Shown here: one piece after another, positions 46,077 through 57,650 of the stretch
Numbering within the stretch: position 1 is the first letter of the stretch
How the letters are laid out: every line of letters starts with the position of its first letter
Origin: Gordionus sp. m RMFG-2023
Lineage: Eukaryota; Nematomorpha; Gordioida; Chordodea; Parachordodidae
NCBI RefSeq assembly: GCF_954871325.1
Contig: NC_088775.1
Span: 84,731,561-84,795,560 of the forward strand
Length of the DNA: 64,000 nucleotides
Direction: 5' to 3'
The notes under the pieces: generated by a model
Seen by the model: only the letters and a program-made list of their open reading frames with translations
Told to the model about the DNA's origin: nothing
The model's database searches: none
Made by a program: the position numbers and the translations under genes

Positions 46077-47345
46077 TTTTAAATAAAAATCATAAATAAA
46101 TCTTAAATTTGTAATATTTGTTAAATAAAACAATAAATATGTGTCAAATATTATTTTAACCACTTTACCCTAGTGCTTATCCATTTTACCCTGTACCCAG
46201 GGTAAAATGGCGAAAATGAGTAGTTTTACATACCTAATCATAGCTCCTAAAATATTATAGGTAGAGGGCTACACTTTTTTTTATCTTGTAGAAGAGAGAT
46301 GGGGCTACACATTGATCTATAATTTGTTGTGTTTGACTCTTGTTTAAAATTTTTATGGTAAATATGCAAAATGCCTATCGTTTTACCCCGATCTCCCCTA
46401 CTGCCAAGACTTCTTAATACCATGAAAGATCCATTTCTTAATGATTTTAACCATTTTATCAATGACAAAAAAAATTTATCTAAACAATTAAATAATTATG
46501 ATTAGAGGTGGGCGCGGGCCGTGAAATTACACTTGACCTATCGTGTTAACGGTGGGACACGGCGTGAATTATAATAAATTTTAAATAAAATTTGCAATTT
46601 TATAAAAGAACCGTAAGCAAAACGTAGCCATTATAATTTTTTTACATACTGAACCGTAACCGTCCCTGCTTAAATGTTCAACGAAAATTGTTGCTACCTT
46701 AATTTTATACTATTTACTTTTTTTAAAATCTCTTATTTTTAAATTTTTAAAACCAAAAAATATTTTTAAAGCGTAAAAGTAATACATATTAAATATCTCT
46801 AAAAAATAAAATTTTACGGTGCCAGCCAGGCGGCAATAAAATATAATTTAATTGTTTTTTTAAAAAAAGATTCCGAATCCCCTTAAAAAAATTTTTTTAA
46901 AAAAATTTATTTTTCTGTAACCGAATATAATTATTTTTTGAAAGAGTAAACAGAAACTTTAGAAAAAAGTTAAACCGGTTCAGTAAGTTTCTGTAGAAAG
47001 GGCTAAGTTCAGTTATTTTGAATCTTATATATTTTTATATATATCGTATTGGGATATGGAATCATAACCTCATCCCTTTTCATTCATTATATGCCATAAT
47101 TTTATACTATTTACTTTTTTTTAAATTCTCTTTTTAAATCCCTTATTTTGGCCTTTTAATTATATGGTGCCAGCCGCAAAAAAAGAGAAGAAAAAGTAAT
47201 TAAATTATTTTATTTTTTTTCATCGGGATTCGAAATAAAAATATTTAAAAAAATATATCCCGAATAAAACGTGTGGATTCAAGATTATGAATCCCCATGT
47301 TGGGATTCCGAATCCCACATGATTCCATATCCCAATACGACATAT

Positions 47346-48339
47346 ATATAATTTTAATTACTTAAAATATTTATATTTTTCTCACAAAGTTCTTTTTAGA
47401 AACATTATTTTAAACTGTCATTCCTAAGCCGATTATTATATTTATTCTTTTTTAATTAATATTTGAACTTTTGTATTAGAAATGACACTATTCTAGAGTC
47501 AATAGTCTCAATAAATTTCTGAAATAGGTTATTTTAAAATAACTCAGATTCTAAAAATAAATTAATTCCCCCCCCCCTATACCGAATTTTTGTGTACCCG
47601 ACTGCACTATACACTTACTACAGTATGCAATATGGAAATTTTATTTTAACATTAACGTGATTCTAGAGATTGGTCCTTTAATTCCGATCTCAAAATTCTG
47701 AAAAAATATTTTGGTGGTTTAGAGGTTTAAAAACTAAATTTTTAGATATTTCCTCCTGAGAATTAGATTATCCTACCTCCATTCTTGTCAAAAATAAATA
47801 GATCGATTAAAGAATTTAATAATTTATTTTTAAAATAATCTTAGACTTTTAGCCTATAAAATTAAATATAGCCAGTATTAAATTATTCTATCTCCCTATT
47901 TCTTCTTATTGTTAAAATTAAATTATTCCATTTATAAAAAAAATAATCGATCCATCCAGCATATGATTCCTAAAAACGCTTTCAAGTATTACATAGTTAT
48001 TATGAGTTATTTTAATCGATTGTATTGTTTTATATAAAGATCCTGAATTACTAATCCAAAAAACAAAAAAATTAAAAGAATATTTTTATCATTATGTTAA
48101 GAAAAATAATATTACATTAATTTTTTATCCTTTCCATTAAAATATTATATTTAAATTTTTAAAATAAAATTTTGGTCTGTTATCCTGTTTATTTTAAGAC
48201 AGGTTGTTTGAAGGTAAAATAATATTTGTTAAAATTTGAGGAAAATATCATGAATTTAATTTTTTATAATTAAGTGATAAGGAACTACTATATATATAAT
48301 CTTTAAATTAAAAAAAAATAAGAAAGCATTTCTAATATT
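47346..48339. other. AT-rich spacer, no gene recognised
   Basis: Low-complexity A/T with a short (C)8 near 47570. Nothing supports a gene or a named repeat. Confidence 0.4.
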
Positions 48340-49540
48340 CAAAATGCAGGTGAATTTTTAAAGTTGCTCTCCTGTAAAGTTGGAAAAATTCTAGATAATA
48401 ATATAATTTTTAGGCCACCATTCGGCTTTTGAATAACTATTCAACTCAGAACATTAATATCAAACGGGTATGAACCCATTGAGAGATCAATCAATTTTGA
48501 GGCATTTAACATAAAAGAATTTCCAAAACTATGAATCTCGAAGGGTCCATAATACAGCTCCACAAGAAAAATAATAATAATTTAATAAGAGTTTAAACAT
48601 CAAAACATCTACTTGTCCTGGATAAAAGTATCGATTCCTTCCAAAGCTTTGGGTACAGAAATCAATTCCCAATATCCTTATCACTAGCAGCTTTCATTTC
48701 ATCTAGTTCTACTCTCCCGATAGGTTATTAATTAACCAATTGACACTCTTGCCAGGCCTAAATCTTTAGACAGCTTTAACCATGTGGGACAATAATATAT
48801 TACCCAACACACTTGTCCAACAAGCTTCATCCAAAAAAATTGAGACTCTAAATAATTACGTTCCGTCATTTGTCTCTTTTCGAACCCTCAATCATAGGAA
48901 CTTACCAATTTGCTTTATATCAATAATGGCTCGTGGCATACCTTAACAAAACATACCCACATACCTCTCTCCCGAAAAACTCAGTATATCGTTAGGACTT
49001 TATCTTAATTGCAAAACGTCTAACACACATGCACCCTTTGCAATAGATGACAGTAAAAGACACCAGTCCTTACATTACAAATTTATTAAGAATAAACAAC
49101 CCCACCACGGGAAATTAATAATCTAATTAAGCAGGCGCTACTATCAGCCAATATTCCTTCCACCATTAACCCAGTCAGAAGTAATATTATTCCAATAAGA
49201 GGCCAGACTATGTCACTATTAGCCTTGGTTGAAAGTTCCATTTTGGTATGGGATTATACCTATATAGATCCGTTTGCAAAGTCTAACGCGCAAAACGCAT
49301 TCATTGCGACTGCCGTGTTACCAAACATAACAAATATCACATATAAGAAACCGTTTTTTACCCATCGATACTACCACATTAGGGAACTTAGGCGATGATT
49401 ATATTTTTAAAACTTTAGGTAAAGCTAACAATCACTGGAGATCCAAAAGAAAATTTATAACTAAGAAAAAGAATATTTCGCTAGATGTGTAGATCTCATT
49501 TTATCTCCATCCTCAGCTGAATGCCTGACAACATATCCTT
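48340..49540 (+). pseudogene. Degenerate 3' coding part of a LINE-like reverse-transcriptase element
   Basis: Composition is clearly higher in G+C than the flanks. Broken plus-strand frames carry SKRHQSLHYKFIK then QPHHGKL (49057-49110), LIKQALLSANIPSTINPV (about 49125-49180) and LVWDYTYIDPFAKS (about 49240-49285), then LGNLGDDYIFKTLGK (about 49381-49425). In the family I recall, this reads RHxxLNxx…RALxSAGIP…EPxGLxRxDGKRPDG…W…WDxTxxDT, followed by VETLG, and lies downstream of a reverse transcriptase. The WDxT block and its RPDG neighbour look like a PD-(D/E)XK nuclease; here RPDG has decayed to RGQT. No reverse-transcriptase core was seen upstream. Confidence 0.5.
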
Positions 49541-50240
49541 TTATATTTTTGTTAATATAATTTTTAATATATATTTATTTATTTTATTTTTTTACTAAAT
49601 AAATTATATATTTTTTAAACGTTTTGAATATTTGTTTGAAAACTTAATTCAAATATTTTCATTTTTTTTAAAAAAAGATCAATTTAACATAATAAATTAT
49701 AATTATATTTTAAGAAATTTTTATTCTTATTTACATATTTTTAAGGAAAATTTTATACGGGGTGAAATGAACCTGGGAATTTGATCTTATTGTCGGGATT
49801 AGATATCTATCCATAATAATTATCAATTTTAATATAACTAGGAAAGATGTTAAACTAGAGCTGCCAGTTGCTTCGGTTAAGTCATAACATCTCAGTTTTG
49901 TCCTTGTTATTTCTGAAATGACAAATATTTTAAAAAAATAATTCATTTTGAACTTTTTCCACGAACTTTGCATCTTATAAATATATCATTAAATATTCAC
50001 ATTTAATAAATACCAGAGCCCCCGTTAGTCAGCTATGCTGTTCACTCCTCACCGCGTGAAGGTGGGAGATGGATTTTAGAGGAGCATAGAATGAAAAGAA
50101 TGAACGAATAAAAGAAGGAAGAATTAGAGGAGAGAAAGAAAGATGTGAAAGAAGAATTCTAAAAAATATATATATATAAATACAATTTTAATTGAATAAA
50201 AATTTGGCTTTGAAATCATTCTCATAAATGTTTTAATTTA
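49541..50240. other. AT-rich spacer, no gene recognised
   Basis: A short GC-richer patch at 50010-50070 (GTGAAGGTGGGAGATGG) precedes a purine-rich GAAAGAA stretch. No coding motif seen. Confidence 0.35.
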
Positions 50241-52985
50241 TAGTGTCATTATTAAATTTAAAAATAACTTGGCTTTAACTTAGAGGTTAAGGTGAACAAA
50301 AGTGCATCAAATCTCCGAGATTAAAGTTTAGAATTTTAAATGCTAGAAAAAGTAAATAACAGGAAGATGCGATGCATATTGTCAAACTTCAAAGTCAGAC
50401 AGTATAATATATAATAAAGTAAATCTTCGCAAAGTAGCAAAATAATAAATAACTCAAAAAATAAACCCACGATAGCACTACTCTAAACTTAGCTTAGGTA
50501 ACTCAGTGCTCAAAGCTATCTAAAACAAATTTTAGCAAATTAACAAAATGCTAAGCAACTCAAAATATTAACTCACGTAAAAGCTAAATCAATTCAAAGT
50601 TTACTACACAGAGTCAAAACTTAATGTTAAGCATAATAAATATAAGTGCTACATGAAACTTAGCCTCACAAATCCAAGCAACTCAAAACTTAACCGCTTC
50701 AAAAAAATAGTTCTTTTACAAGTAACTTAGTACTGGAGCCAAGTTATGAATAAATAGGTGTACCCAAAACTAAGAGGTTCAAGGTTAATCAACTAAAATG
50801 CCAAAATAAACATACCCATAAATGAGCAGCGAAAGTAAATAATTTAAAACTAACTACACAGAGGTAAGCTAGCCAAAATTCCTAGAAGTATAGCAAAATA
50901 ACAAAGAAGATAAGACACGACTGCAATATAAAATCTAAAAGTATGTTTTGCTGAGCAACTTAAGAAATAAACCCATGACGATAAAACTCGAAACAACCTA
51001 AAAAAATTAGTAACTCAAAGATCAAAGCTAAACAACATAGCATAGCAAAATAAATTCTTTAAAAATTTTCAAAATGCTAAGCAACTCAAAATATTAGCCC
51101 ATGTCTAAGCTACGCAAAATTTAGCTTTCCACATAGCAACTCAGAGCTTAACTAATAAAAGCAAAGAGTTTTCCTATAGGCAACTCAGAGCTAATTACCA
51201 AAGCCAAGATAGACATAAACAAGTAAACAAAATCATGTAGTTAGAAGTTAATCAACTCAAATGCCATAAGTTACTTAAAGCTAATTACAGAGCCAAGCTA
51301 GCCGTTAATGTCTAGAAGTATTGCAAAATAACAAAGCACAAGTAACCTACAACCGCTAACAACAAATCTTGAAAGATGTTTAGCTAATCAATAAATATTA
51401 AAAGCAATTAGCAGAGTTTTAAGCAATTTAAATATAAAAATAAGATAGAAAGATTAATGATAAACAAATCACACAGATCAGGCAACGCAAATCAATGTAA
51501 CAGAAAAAAAGCTAGAAAAATTGTTAAAATCTTAGTTTCCCAAGGTTAGGCACCTCAAAGCTTAATTACTCAAAGTCAAGGGCTTCACTATACTCAACTC
51601 TAAACAGAGTACCGGAACCTGATATGAACTAACCCGTCATGAGAATCCATGTTAAACAAAAATGCCAAAACCTCACCTCGACCAGCAACTCAAGGCTGAA
51701 CTCAAAGCCAAAAAGCATACTGTCTATTCCTATAGCTTAGCTAACCAGGAGCTTTCCAATACGCTACTCAAAGCCATGTACCATAGCCTTACATAAATAG
51801 ATAAGTAATGCAAAGTTGTGAGGATCGAAGTTAAGCAACTCAAATGTCTTAACTTTCCACCACATTTCTCTGCAACTACAATCTATGAGGCTAATAACTC
51901 CAGCCGAGACAGTATACTGTTAACCCCGTCAAAGCTTAATCACCCAAATTCAAGGGCCTGACAATACGCTACTCAAAGCCATGTACCATAGCCTGACATG
52001 AATAGACAAGTAACGCAAAGTTGTGAGGATCAAAGTTAAGCAACTTTTCCACCACATTTCTCTGCAGCTTTAATCTATGAGGCTAATAACTACAGCCGAG
52101 ACAGCATACTGTGAACCCCGCCAAAGCTTAACCACCCAAATTCAAGGGCCCGGCAATACGCTACTCAAGGCCAAGTATCATAGCCTGACATGAATAGACA
52201 AGTAACGATAACTCTAGCCGAGACAGCATACTGTTGACCCCGTCAAAGCTTGACCATAAATTCAAGGGCCTGACAACACGCTACTCAAAGCCGTGTACCA
52301 TAGTCTGACTAATATACAAGTAACTCAAAGTCGTGAGGATCGAAGTTAAGCAACTCAAATGCCTAAACTTTCCACCACATTTCTCTGCAGGTACATGCTA
52401 AGAGACTAATAACTCCAGCCGAGACAGCATACTGTTGACCCTGTCAAAGCTTAACCCCGACAAAGCTTAACTATTCAAACCCAAAGGCCTTACAATACTC
52501 TACTCAAAGGTATATACCATATACTGACATATATATACAAAATTCAAAGTCGTGAGGTTTGAAATTATCAACTAAAATTTTCAAACTCTATCTGCGGGTA
52601 CAACAAAAGAGTCTAAAACCCAAGTACCATAGTTAGGATAGGAATAAAAGATCCATAGTCCTGAGAATTTAAGTTTATAATTTCAAAGGCAAAATATACC
52701 ATCCCCTTAATGTGCAGCAAAAAGTTTATAAAATCAAAGCTAATAACTAAGAGCCTCGTAGCATACTGTTAAAAACTTAAAAAACATCAATAAAAATTCT
52801 TCGTAAAGTAACAAATTGCTAAAGATCTGAAATATTAAACCACGCTATTGGAAGCTTAGCTTTATAAATCTCAACAATCCTCCAAAAGTTCTAATGTAGG
52901 CATCTTAGTTTTTAAAAGCCAAATTAATAATCAAAGTTAACTAAGCAATTATATTTTAAAAATAACGGACAAAAAAGTTTACTTT
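50240..52985. repeat. A/C-rich degenerate tandem array
   Basis: The plus strand is rich in A and C with words AACTCAAAGC, AAGCTTA, CTAAGCAACTCAAA repeated dozens of times, while the complementary words are rare. Larger modules recur: AGTTAAGCAACTCAAATG-like at about 50775, 51245, 51829, 52031 and 52341; CTAGAAGTATAGCAAAATAA at 50881 and 51312; CAAAATGCTAAGCAACTCAA at 50546 and 51069. No open frame of note on either strand. It may be a complex satellite or the template of a non-coding RNA; its 3' part is duplicated at 54.98 kb. Confidence 0.65.
51700..52560. repeat. Better-preserved tandem units in the array (about 120-200 bp)
   Basis: The landmark CAGCCGAGACAG(C/T)ATACTG occurs at about 51901, 52093, 52215 and 52416 (spacings 192, 122, 201). 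Units also contain CCACCACATTTCTCTGCA, GGGCCTGACAATACGCTACT and CATGTACCATAGCCTGACAT in constant order. The 122-base spacing reflects an internal deletion. Confidence 0.8.
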
Positions 52986-54125
52986 CCATCTCCTGGATTA
53001 TACAATATTCATTTCTATTTTACGTAATTTATATTTTTCGCAAACATGATAGCTATAATAAAATAAATTATATATATTTATAAAATTTACTTTAACAGCT
53101 TATAGTTTCCTAAATTGCCTATTATTTTCCCCGGATGCGCCCTATAGACCTATACCTTTTAAATGATATTTTCTTCGTCTATTAATTGTAAAATTTATCA
53201 TGAGATAAAATATATTTATTAATTCTTTATCATTTTCTGTCTAAGGTTGATAATTGTTTTTTATACCCCTTAAAAATATTGAATTACAGTTAAAAGTGGT
53301 ACCTATTTAATCTGTTTTTTTTTAAAATTAAATTTGAACAAATGGTAAAATGATTGTTAAGATACTAAATATCAGAGATAATGATTGTTATCGTTTGAAA
53401 ATTTGTTATGATATTGCAGTTTTTACGTTTCAACAATCAAAAAATTATAAAAATCAAATAAAGGATAAAAAAAACTTCAATTTCTGAACATCTCTGATAC
53501 TGACTCCTCATTTGTGTGCAACCATTGTAGTTTAGATTAAAAATTGTTTAAGAATGTTATGTTAAATAGAGATACATCAATCTTATAAATATAATTTTTA
53601 GCATATTTTGAAAAATATTTTTAAATTCATAAATTTTAACTATTTTCAAATAGCGTCACAGATGAGAATGAGTAATGACATATAATTTACCTTAATTTCT
53701 TTATTGTAAATATATCTAATAATCACATTTATTGTCACATTTTTTCCAATATTTTTGTGAATAAAATATTGAGGTAGCCGTTTTAAAAATCGGCTCAAAT
53801 TTAGCCTTTTAATAACAGTAGTTTAACCCTAACCCACTCATCGTCTTCCCCCTCCCACCCCTCAATGAAATATTGAAATAGCTATTATGCATCGTGTATA
53901 GACCCTGGAAATAATTATTATTCCTTTATTCACATATTTTTACCTAAATGAAAAAAGATTACCTGCTCATAACTGACTTTAACTAACGACTTTCAGCTCA
54001 TTATTTATTTTACAAGTTTAAGTAAAATTTTTACTAAAAAAAGAAAACTAGAGGATGGTTTTTTTTAAAAAACCATTGGTGCATTTAAAGGACAACAACA
54101 AGTCTGTTGCGGAGTGTGAAGTTAG
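52600..54125 (+). repeat. Segmental duplication, copy 1
   Basis: Matches 54985-57400 in order over its whole length: TCCTGAGAATTTAAGTTTAT (52658), TAATAACTAAGAGCCTC (52741), AAAAAGTTTACTTTCC (52970), AGCGTCACAGATGAGAATGA (53651), TTCCTTTATTCACATATTTT (53920) and the GGACAACAACAAGTCTG end (54093). It lacks about 1 kb present in copy 2. Moderate divergence. Confidence 0.8.
53755..53825. repeat. Foldback MITE M1, copy j, right half only
   Basis: Reads TGAATAAAATATTGAGGTAG, then CCGTTTTAAAAATCGGCTC and AATAACAGTAG. The left half is missing where copy 1 of the duplication is shorter than copy 2. Confidence 0.55.
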
Positions 54126-54293
54126 TCTAAATATGTGATCTTTTTTTAAAATAAATTTATTTATTAATATATTTGTTTGTCTTTTTCTTTGCTCATTAGA
54201 GCTGCGAAAGGTATTGCTTAAGACCTGCGTTATGTTACCTACTTGTTTTTGTTTTGATTTCGATTATTAAATTACATGTTATTATTTAAATAG

Positions 54294-54395
54294 TATATTT
54301 GATCAACCCTAAATGTCCTAAGTGTAAGTCCACATTCTGTAAATTCCAACATCCTAATCTACAGAACTTTAAGGTTCAGGCCAAAGGCGGATATG
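54294..54395 (+). CDS. Possible single exon with a CxxC zinc-ribbon-like motif
   Basis: Bounded by a plausible acceptor (AAATAG at 54288-54293) and a strong donor (G/GTGAGT at 54395-54401). The open frame reads LINPKCPKCKSTFC, KFQHPNLQNFKVQ, AKGGY and ends in phase 1. Composition is more coding-like than its surroundings, and it lies in the non-duplicated spacer between the two duplicated blocks. No partner exon was recognised on either side, so this could be one exon of an unseen gene or chance. Family not recognised. Confidence 0.3.
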
Positions 54396-54984
54396 GTGAG
54401 TGTTAGTTAAATTTTTTGCTTTGATCGGTAACCTAATGGTGCGAGAAGGAGTATGAATTTGTGCCTATGTCGCCTAAGATTAAATTATATTATTTGATTA
54501 GTTCAATTTTTTTAATAAACACTATCTAATTAAACACCAGGCCTAATTGAAGTCAAAAGAATCTATTTGATTTTAAAGAACTTAGGAATTCTGGCTAAGA
54601 TTCATATGGGATTATATTTATATTCGTTAATAAATTTTTAAAATTTATTTACTAAAAGTAAAATGAAAATAGTGTGACCAGAGATGAGGCCCTCGTTAAT
54701 AAAATAAAGTTGATTAACTTATGGCTATGTAAGATATTTGCGGAAATATTTACTATGGGAAGGAGGGGCATGGTTGTTGTTAAAAATGAATTATGAAGAA
54801 AGAAAGAAAGAAAGAATAGCGTGTTGAAGTTTATATATGGATATAATACACAGGCACACCTATTCACCATGCATAGTATTTTCTATAAGACCCATTTTCC
54901 TGAAACACATTTTATTATAACTATATAGTATTTTAAAAAAATAAATCATAGATTTATAAGGTAATATTGACGCCAAAATAATTT

Positions 54985-57400
54985 TCAGGACTACTCAAAG
55001 TCAATGGCATTACTATAACCAACTCAAACACAAGTATATAGGAATTAAAAATACAAATCCTGAGAATTTAAGTTTATAATTTCAAATGGCAAAATATGCC
55101 GCCTCATTACTGTGCAACAAAAAGTTTAGTAACTCAAAGCTAATAACTAAGAGCCTCATAGCATACTGTTAAACAACTTAAACAACATTAACGAAAATTC
55201 TTCGTAAGTAACAAACTGCTAAAGACCTAAAATCATAACCCACATCAAAGCTATTGGATACTTAGCTTTAAAACTCTAAGCAATCCTCCAAAAGATCTAC
55301 TATAGGCATCTTAGTATTTTTTAAAAACCAATTTTTAATCAAAGGTAACTAACCAATTATATTTTAAAAATAACTAGGATAAAAAAGTTTACTTTCCATT
55401 TCCCGGATTGTATCACATATATTTCTACATCAATTATCTCATTCTTAAATATTTTTACTCCTTGAATGTTAACCTAATATTCATTATATTTTCGTCATCT
55501 ATTATTTGTTAAATTTATCATTATAATATATTTATTTATTTTTTTACCATTTTCTGGCTAAGGTCTTATTGTTTGTTATACCCACAAAAATATTAAATTG
55601 CAGTTAAAGGTGCTACCATTTAATTTAATATTTAAAAATAAAATTAATCTAAATAATAGTATGGTAAAATGATTGTTAGGATATATATTACAGATAATAA
55701 TTGTTATCCTTTGAACATTTTAACAATCAAAAACTTATAAAAATCAAAAACTTATAAAAATCAAATGAAAGATAAATATAACTTGTCTTTCTGAATAACT
55801 CTGAAATATTGGCTCCTCACTCGAACGCAACCATTGTAGTTTTAATTAGAGATTGTTTGAGAATGTTAAATAGTGATCTATCTTTCTTACAAATATTTTT
55901 TTTAAGATTTAAGTTTAACATATTTTAAAAAATATTTTAAATTTGTAGATTTCAATTATTTTCAAATAGCGTCACAGATGAGAATGAGTAATAACGTAGT
56001 CTCTTTTCTTTATAATAATATCTAATATATTATGATATCTCTTATATAATAATAGGCTTGTCACATTATCTTGTATTTTTATGTCATATATTGTGAAAAG
56101 TATAACAATACCCGGATTGGGAATCACATTTACAACTAAATACTACTGAACATTTGTCGCAACAGCTTAGCTAAGCTCTCGCCGCAGCAGCTTAGCGCTA
56201 TACCTTCACGGGTTCTAATTTTATTTTTAATTATTTATTTTTAAAGTTGTCTTTTTTTTGGCTTTATTAAAGTAGATGTCTAATATCAATATATATAACA
56301 ATCCATAGTTAATCAAAAAATTTATCCAATAGGAGGTGAACCTCGTACTCATAATGGGCTAGTTTAAGCTTGAATATCAATAATATTTTAATGAACACAA
56401 AAAATCGATATGGATATCAAATAAAAACCAATTAAAATATTTTTTAAATGGGTTGAATTTAGTGGGGAATAAAATACATTTACACTTAATGATAATTATC
56501 ACTCCTAGTAAGCGGGTCTAGGTATTGGGTGGTCATGAATATTTTAATCAACGCATAATATTTATATGGGTATCAAATAAAAGTTATTAAAAAATATTTT
56601 GACTCAAATAGTATTCACTTCGGGTCCTATTATATATAGGTCTGACATAATGGGGGAGGGGATACATTGAAACATTAAAAATATAAATAATTTCAGAGTT
56701 TCATTTAATTTATAAAAAATTCTTCATGGAAAATCAAAATCACGTGACCACAGCTGATTTTCAACGACGCTTTAAATTGCATGTTAGTAAATAAATCCTC
56801 AGTACAACATGAATCAACCAGCGTCTTCACGAAAAAAAAAAATAACTTGGAGACAATGGTTAGTTAGCTATCTCTAGTTTTATTAAACGGCTCCATTTTA
56901 ACATATTTTTAAAAATGGCTAACTAAATATTTTAGCAAGAAAAATATTGCCTAAATCACGAGATTTCGCTAATAAATGTCCAAATCTTTACGCCAGCTAT
57001 GATCTAAATTTTAAGGCTTGCGTATTTTGGATAGAATATTGGATTAACCGAGTTATCATCTACCGCAAAATTATTTTTACTACTCACTGCATTATTCGAA
57101 TCCTACCCTCCCCCTCCATGAAATGTTGAGGTAAAATGTTCTTAATGGATTCTGGAAATTACTAACTATTATTCCTTTATTCACATATTTTTACCCAAAT
57201 AAAGAAAAATTTCTTCCAGGGTCTGACCCCGGGTCTGATAAATTTTATCTATCGATCTTCTGTTCATTCATTAAAACAATGTGCATATTTTATAAGCTTA
57301 AGTTAAAATAAAATAAATAAAAATAAGAAAACTAGCGGGGTTTTTTTTTTAAATGGAGTGCATTTACGGGACAACAATTAGTCTGCTGCTGATTATTAAA
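54985..57400 (+). repeat. Segmental duplication, copy 2 (with about 1 kb extra)
   Basis: Direct-orientation counterpart of 52600-54125: TCCTGAGAATTTAAGTTTAT (55050), TAATAACTAAGAGCCTC (55141), AAAAAGTTTACTTTCC (55384), AGCGTCACAGATGAGAATGA (55970), TTCCTTTATTCACATATTTT (57173) and GGGACAACAATTAGTCTGCT (57368). The extra part, about 56040-56990, contains a GC-richer patch (56150-56210) and the left half of MITE copy k. Confidence 0.8.
56880..57065. repeat. Foldback MITE M1, copy k
   Basis: Landmarks AAACGGCTCCATTTTAAC, AAAAATGGCTAACTAAATAT, ATCACGAGATTTCGCT, AATTTTAAGGCTTGCG and ATATTGGATTAACCG. The right end is degraded. Confidence 0.6.
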
Positions 57401-57544
57401 TCAATTTATTATAATAAATAATTTTAAAAAATTAGCTAGAACATTTTTAATAGATTATTAGATTATAAAAAGGGATGATATCGCGTTTCAAAAAGTAATT
57501 TTTTTTTTTAATTTATTTCTTTTATGGTTTTGCCACACCCATAA

Positions 57545-57650
57545 ATACCAATTCCAAAACATGTCCGAAAATATTAACCAAATAAAATATAAATGCTTAA
57601 TTAATAATAACACGTGGCATAATATTAGAGATGATAAATGGATAGATAGA
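57545..57650 (+). repeat. Stray fragment matching the arms of the large element
   Basis: Holds AAAATATTAACCAAA, AAATGCTTAATTAATAATAA and CATAATATTAGAGATGATAAA in the same order as 44212-44290 in the right arm. It suggests that this arm segment also exists as a separate dispersed repeat. Confidence 0.55.

Larger units (their letters stand above)
44309..46398 (+). mobile_element. pogo-like DNA transposon, internally deleted
   Basis: The terminal inverted repeats are GGGGAGACCGGGGTAAAGCG and, inverted at the right, GGGGAGATCGGGGTAAAACG, with TA at 44307-44308 and 46399-46400. Removing it restores CCTCATATACTGCC, which the undisturbed left arm of the host element has as CCTCATACACTGCC. It contains a psq-type helix-turn-helix start (44772-45092), a minisatellite where the DDE catalytic core should be, and a C-terminal remnant with a PHD-like Cys/His cluster (to 46076). 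It is non-autonomous, and insertion post-dates formation of the arms. Confidence 0.85.
37851..47345. mobile_element. Large TIR element fossil with integrase-like region, nested insertions
   Basis: Both outer ends read TGTCGTATTGGGATATGGAA in inverted orientation, followed by matching arms: left 37851-39190, right 43805-47345. Without a 2.09-kb pogo insertion, the right arm is about 1.45 kb. The interior has a region (39.6-40.4 kb) with an H2C2 zinc-binding-like part and a retroviral-type integrase core that resembles the KRBA2/Ginger class by its LIDM and GPPKI landmarks. No DNA polymerase or capsid-like sequence was seen in the 4-5 kb interior. It could be a Ginger-type DNA transposon or a relic of a related integrase-bearing virus-like element. 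It is broken, with several breaks, and looks old. Confidence 0.7.
43805..47345 (-). repeat. Right inverted arm of the large element, split by pogo
   Basis: Mirrors the left arm: CATTCTGTTCAGCTC near 43815, CCGTAACCGTCCCTGCTTAA near 46658, CGGTTCAGTAAGTTTCTG near 46977, and CCATATCCCAATACGACATA at the outer end. The pogo-like element occupies 44309-46398 inside it. Confidence 0.75.

Noticed and set aside
37851-47345. A complete Polinton
   Set aside because: Too short, and no polymerase B, capsid-type or packaging-ATPase-like sequence was seen; only an integrase-like region.
50240-52985. CRISPR-like array
   Set aside because: Units are degenerate, of uneven length, without constant short repeats and unique spacers, and the genome is that of an animal.
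54652-54870. Hydrophobic minus-strand frame beside a GAAA microsatellite
   Set aside because: Hydrophobic residues come from T-rich antisense codons; no start context or family.
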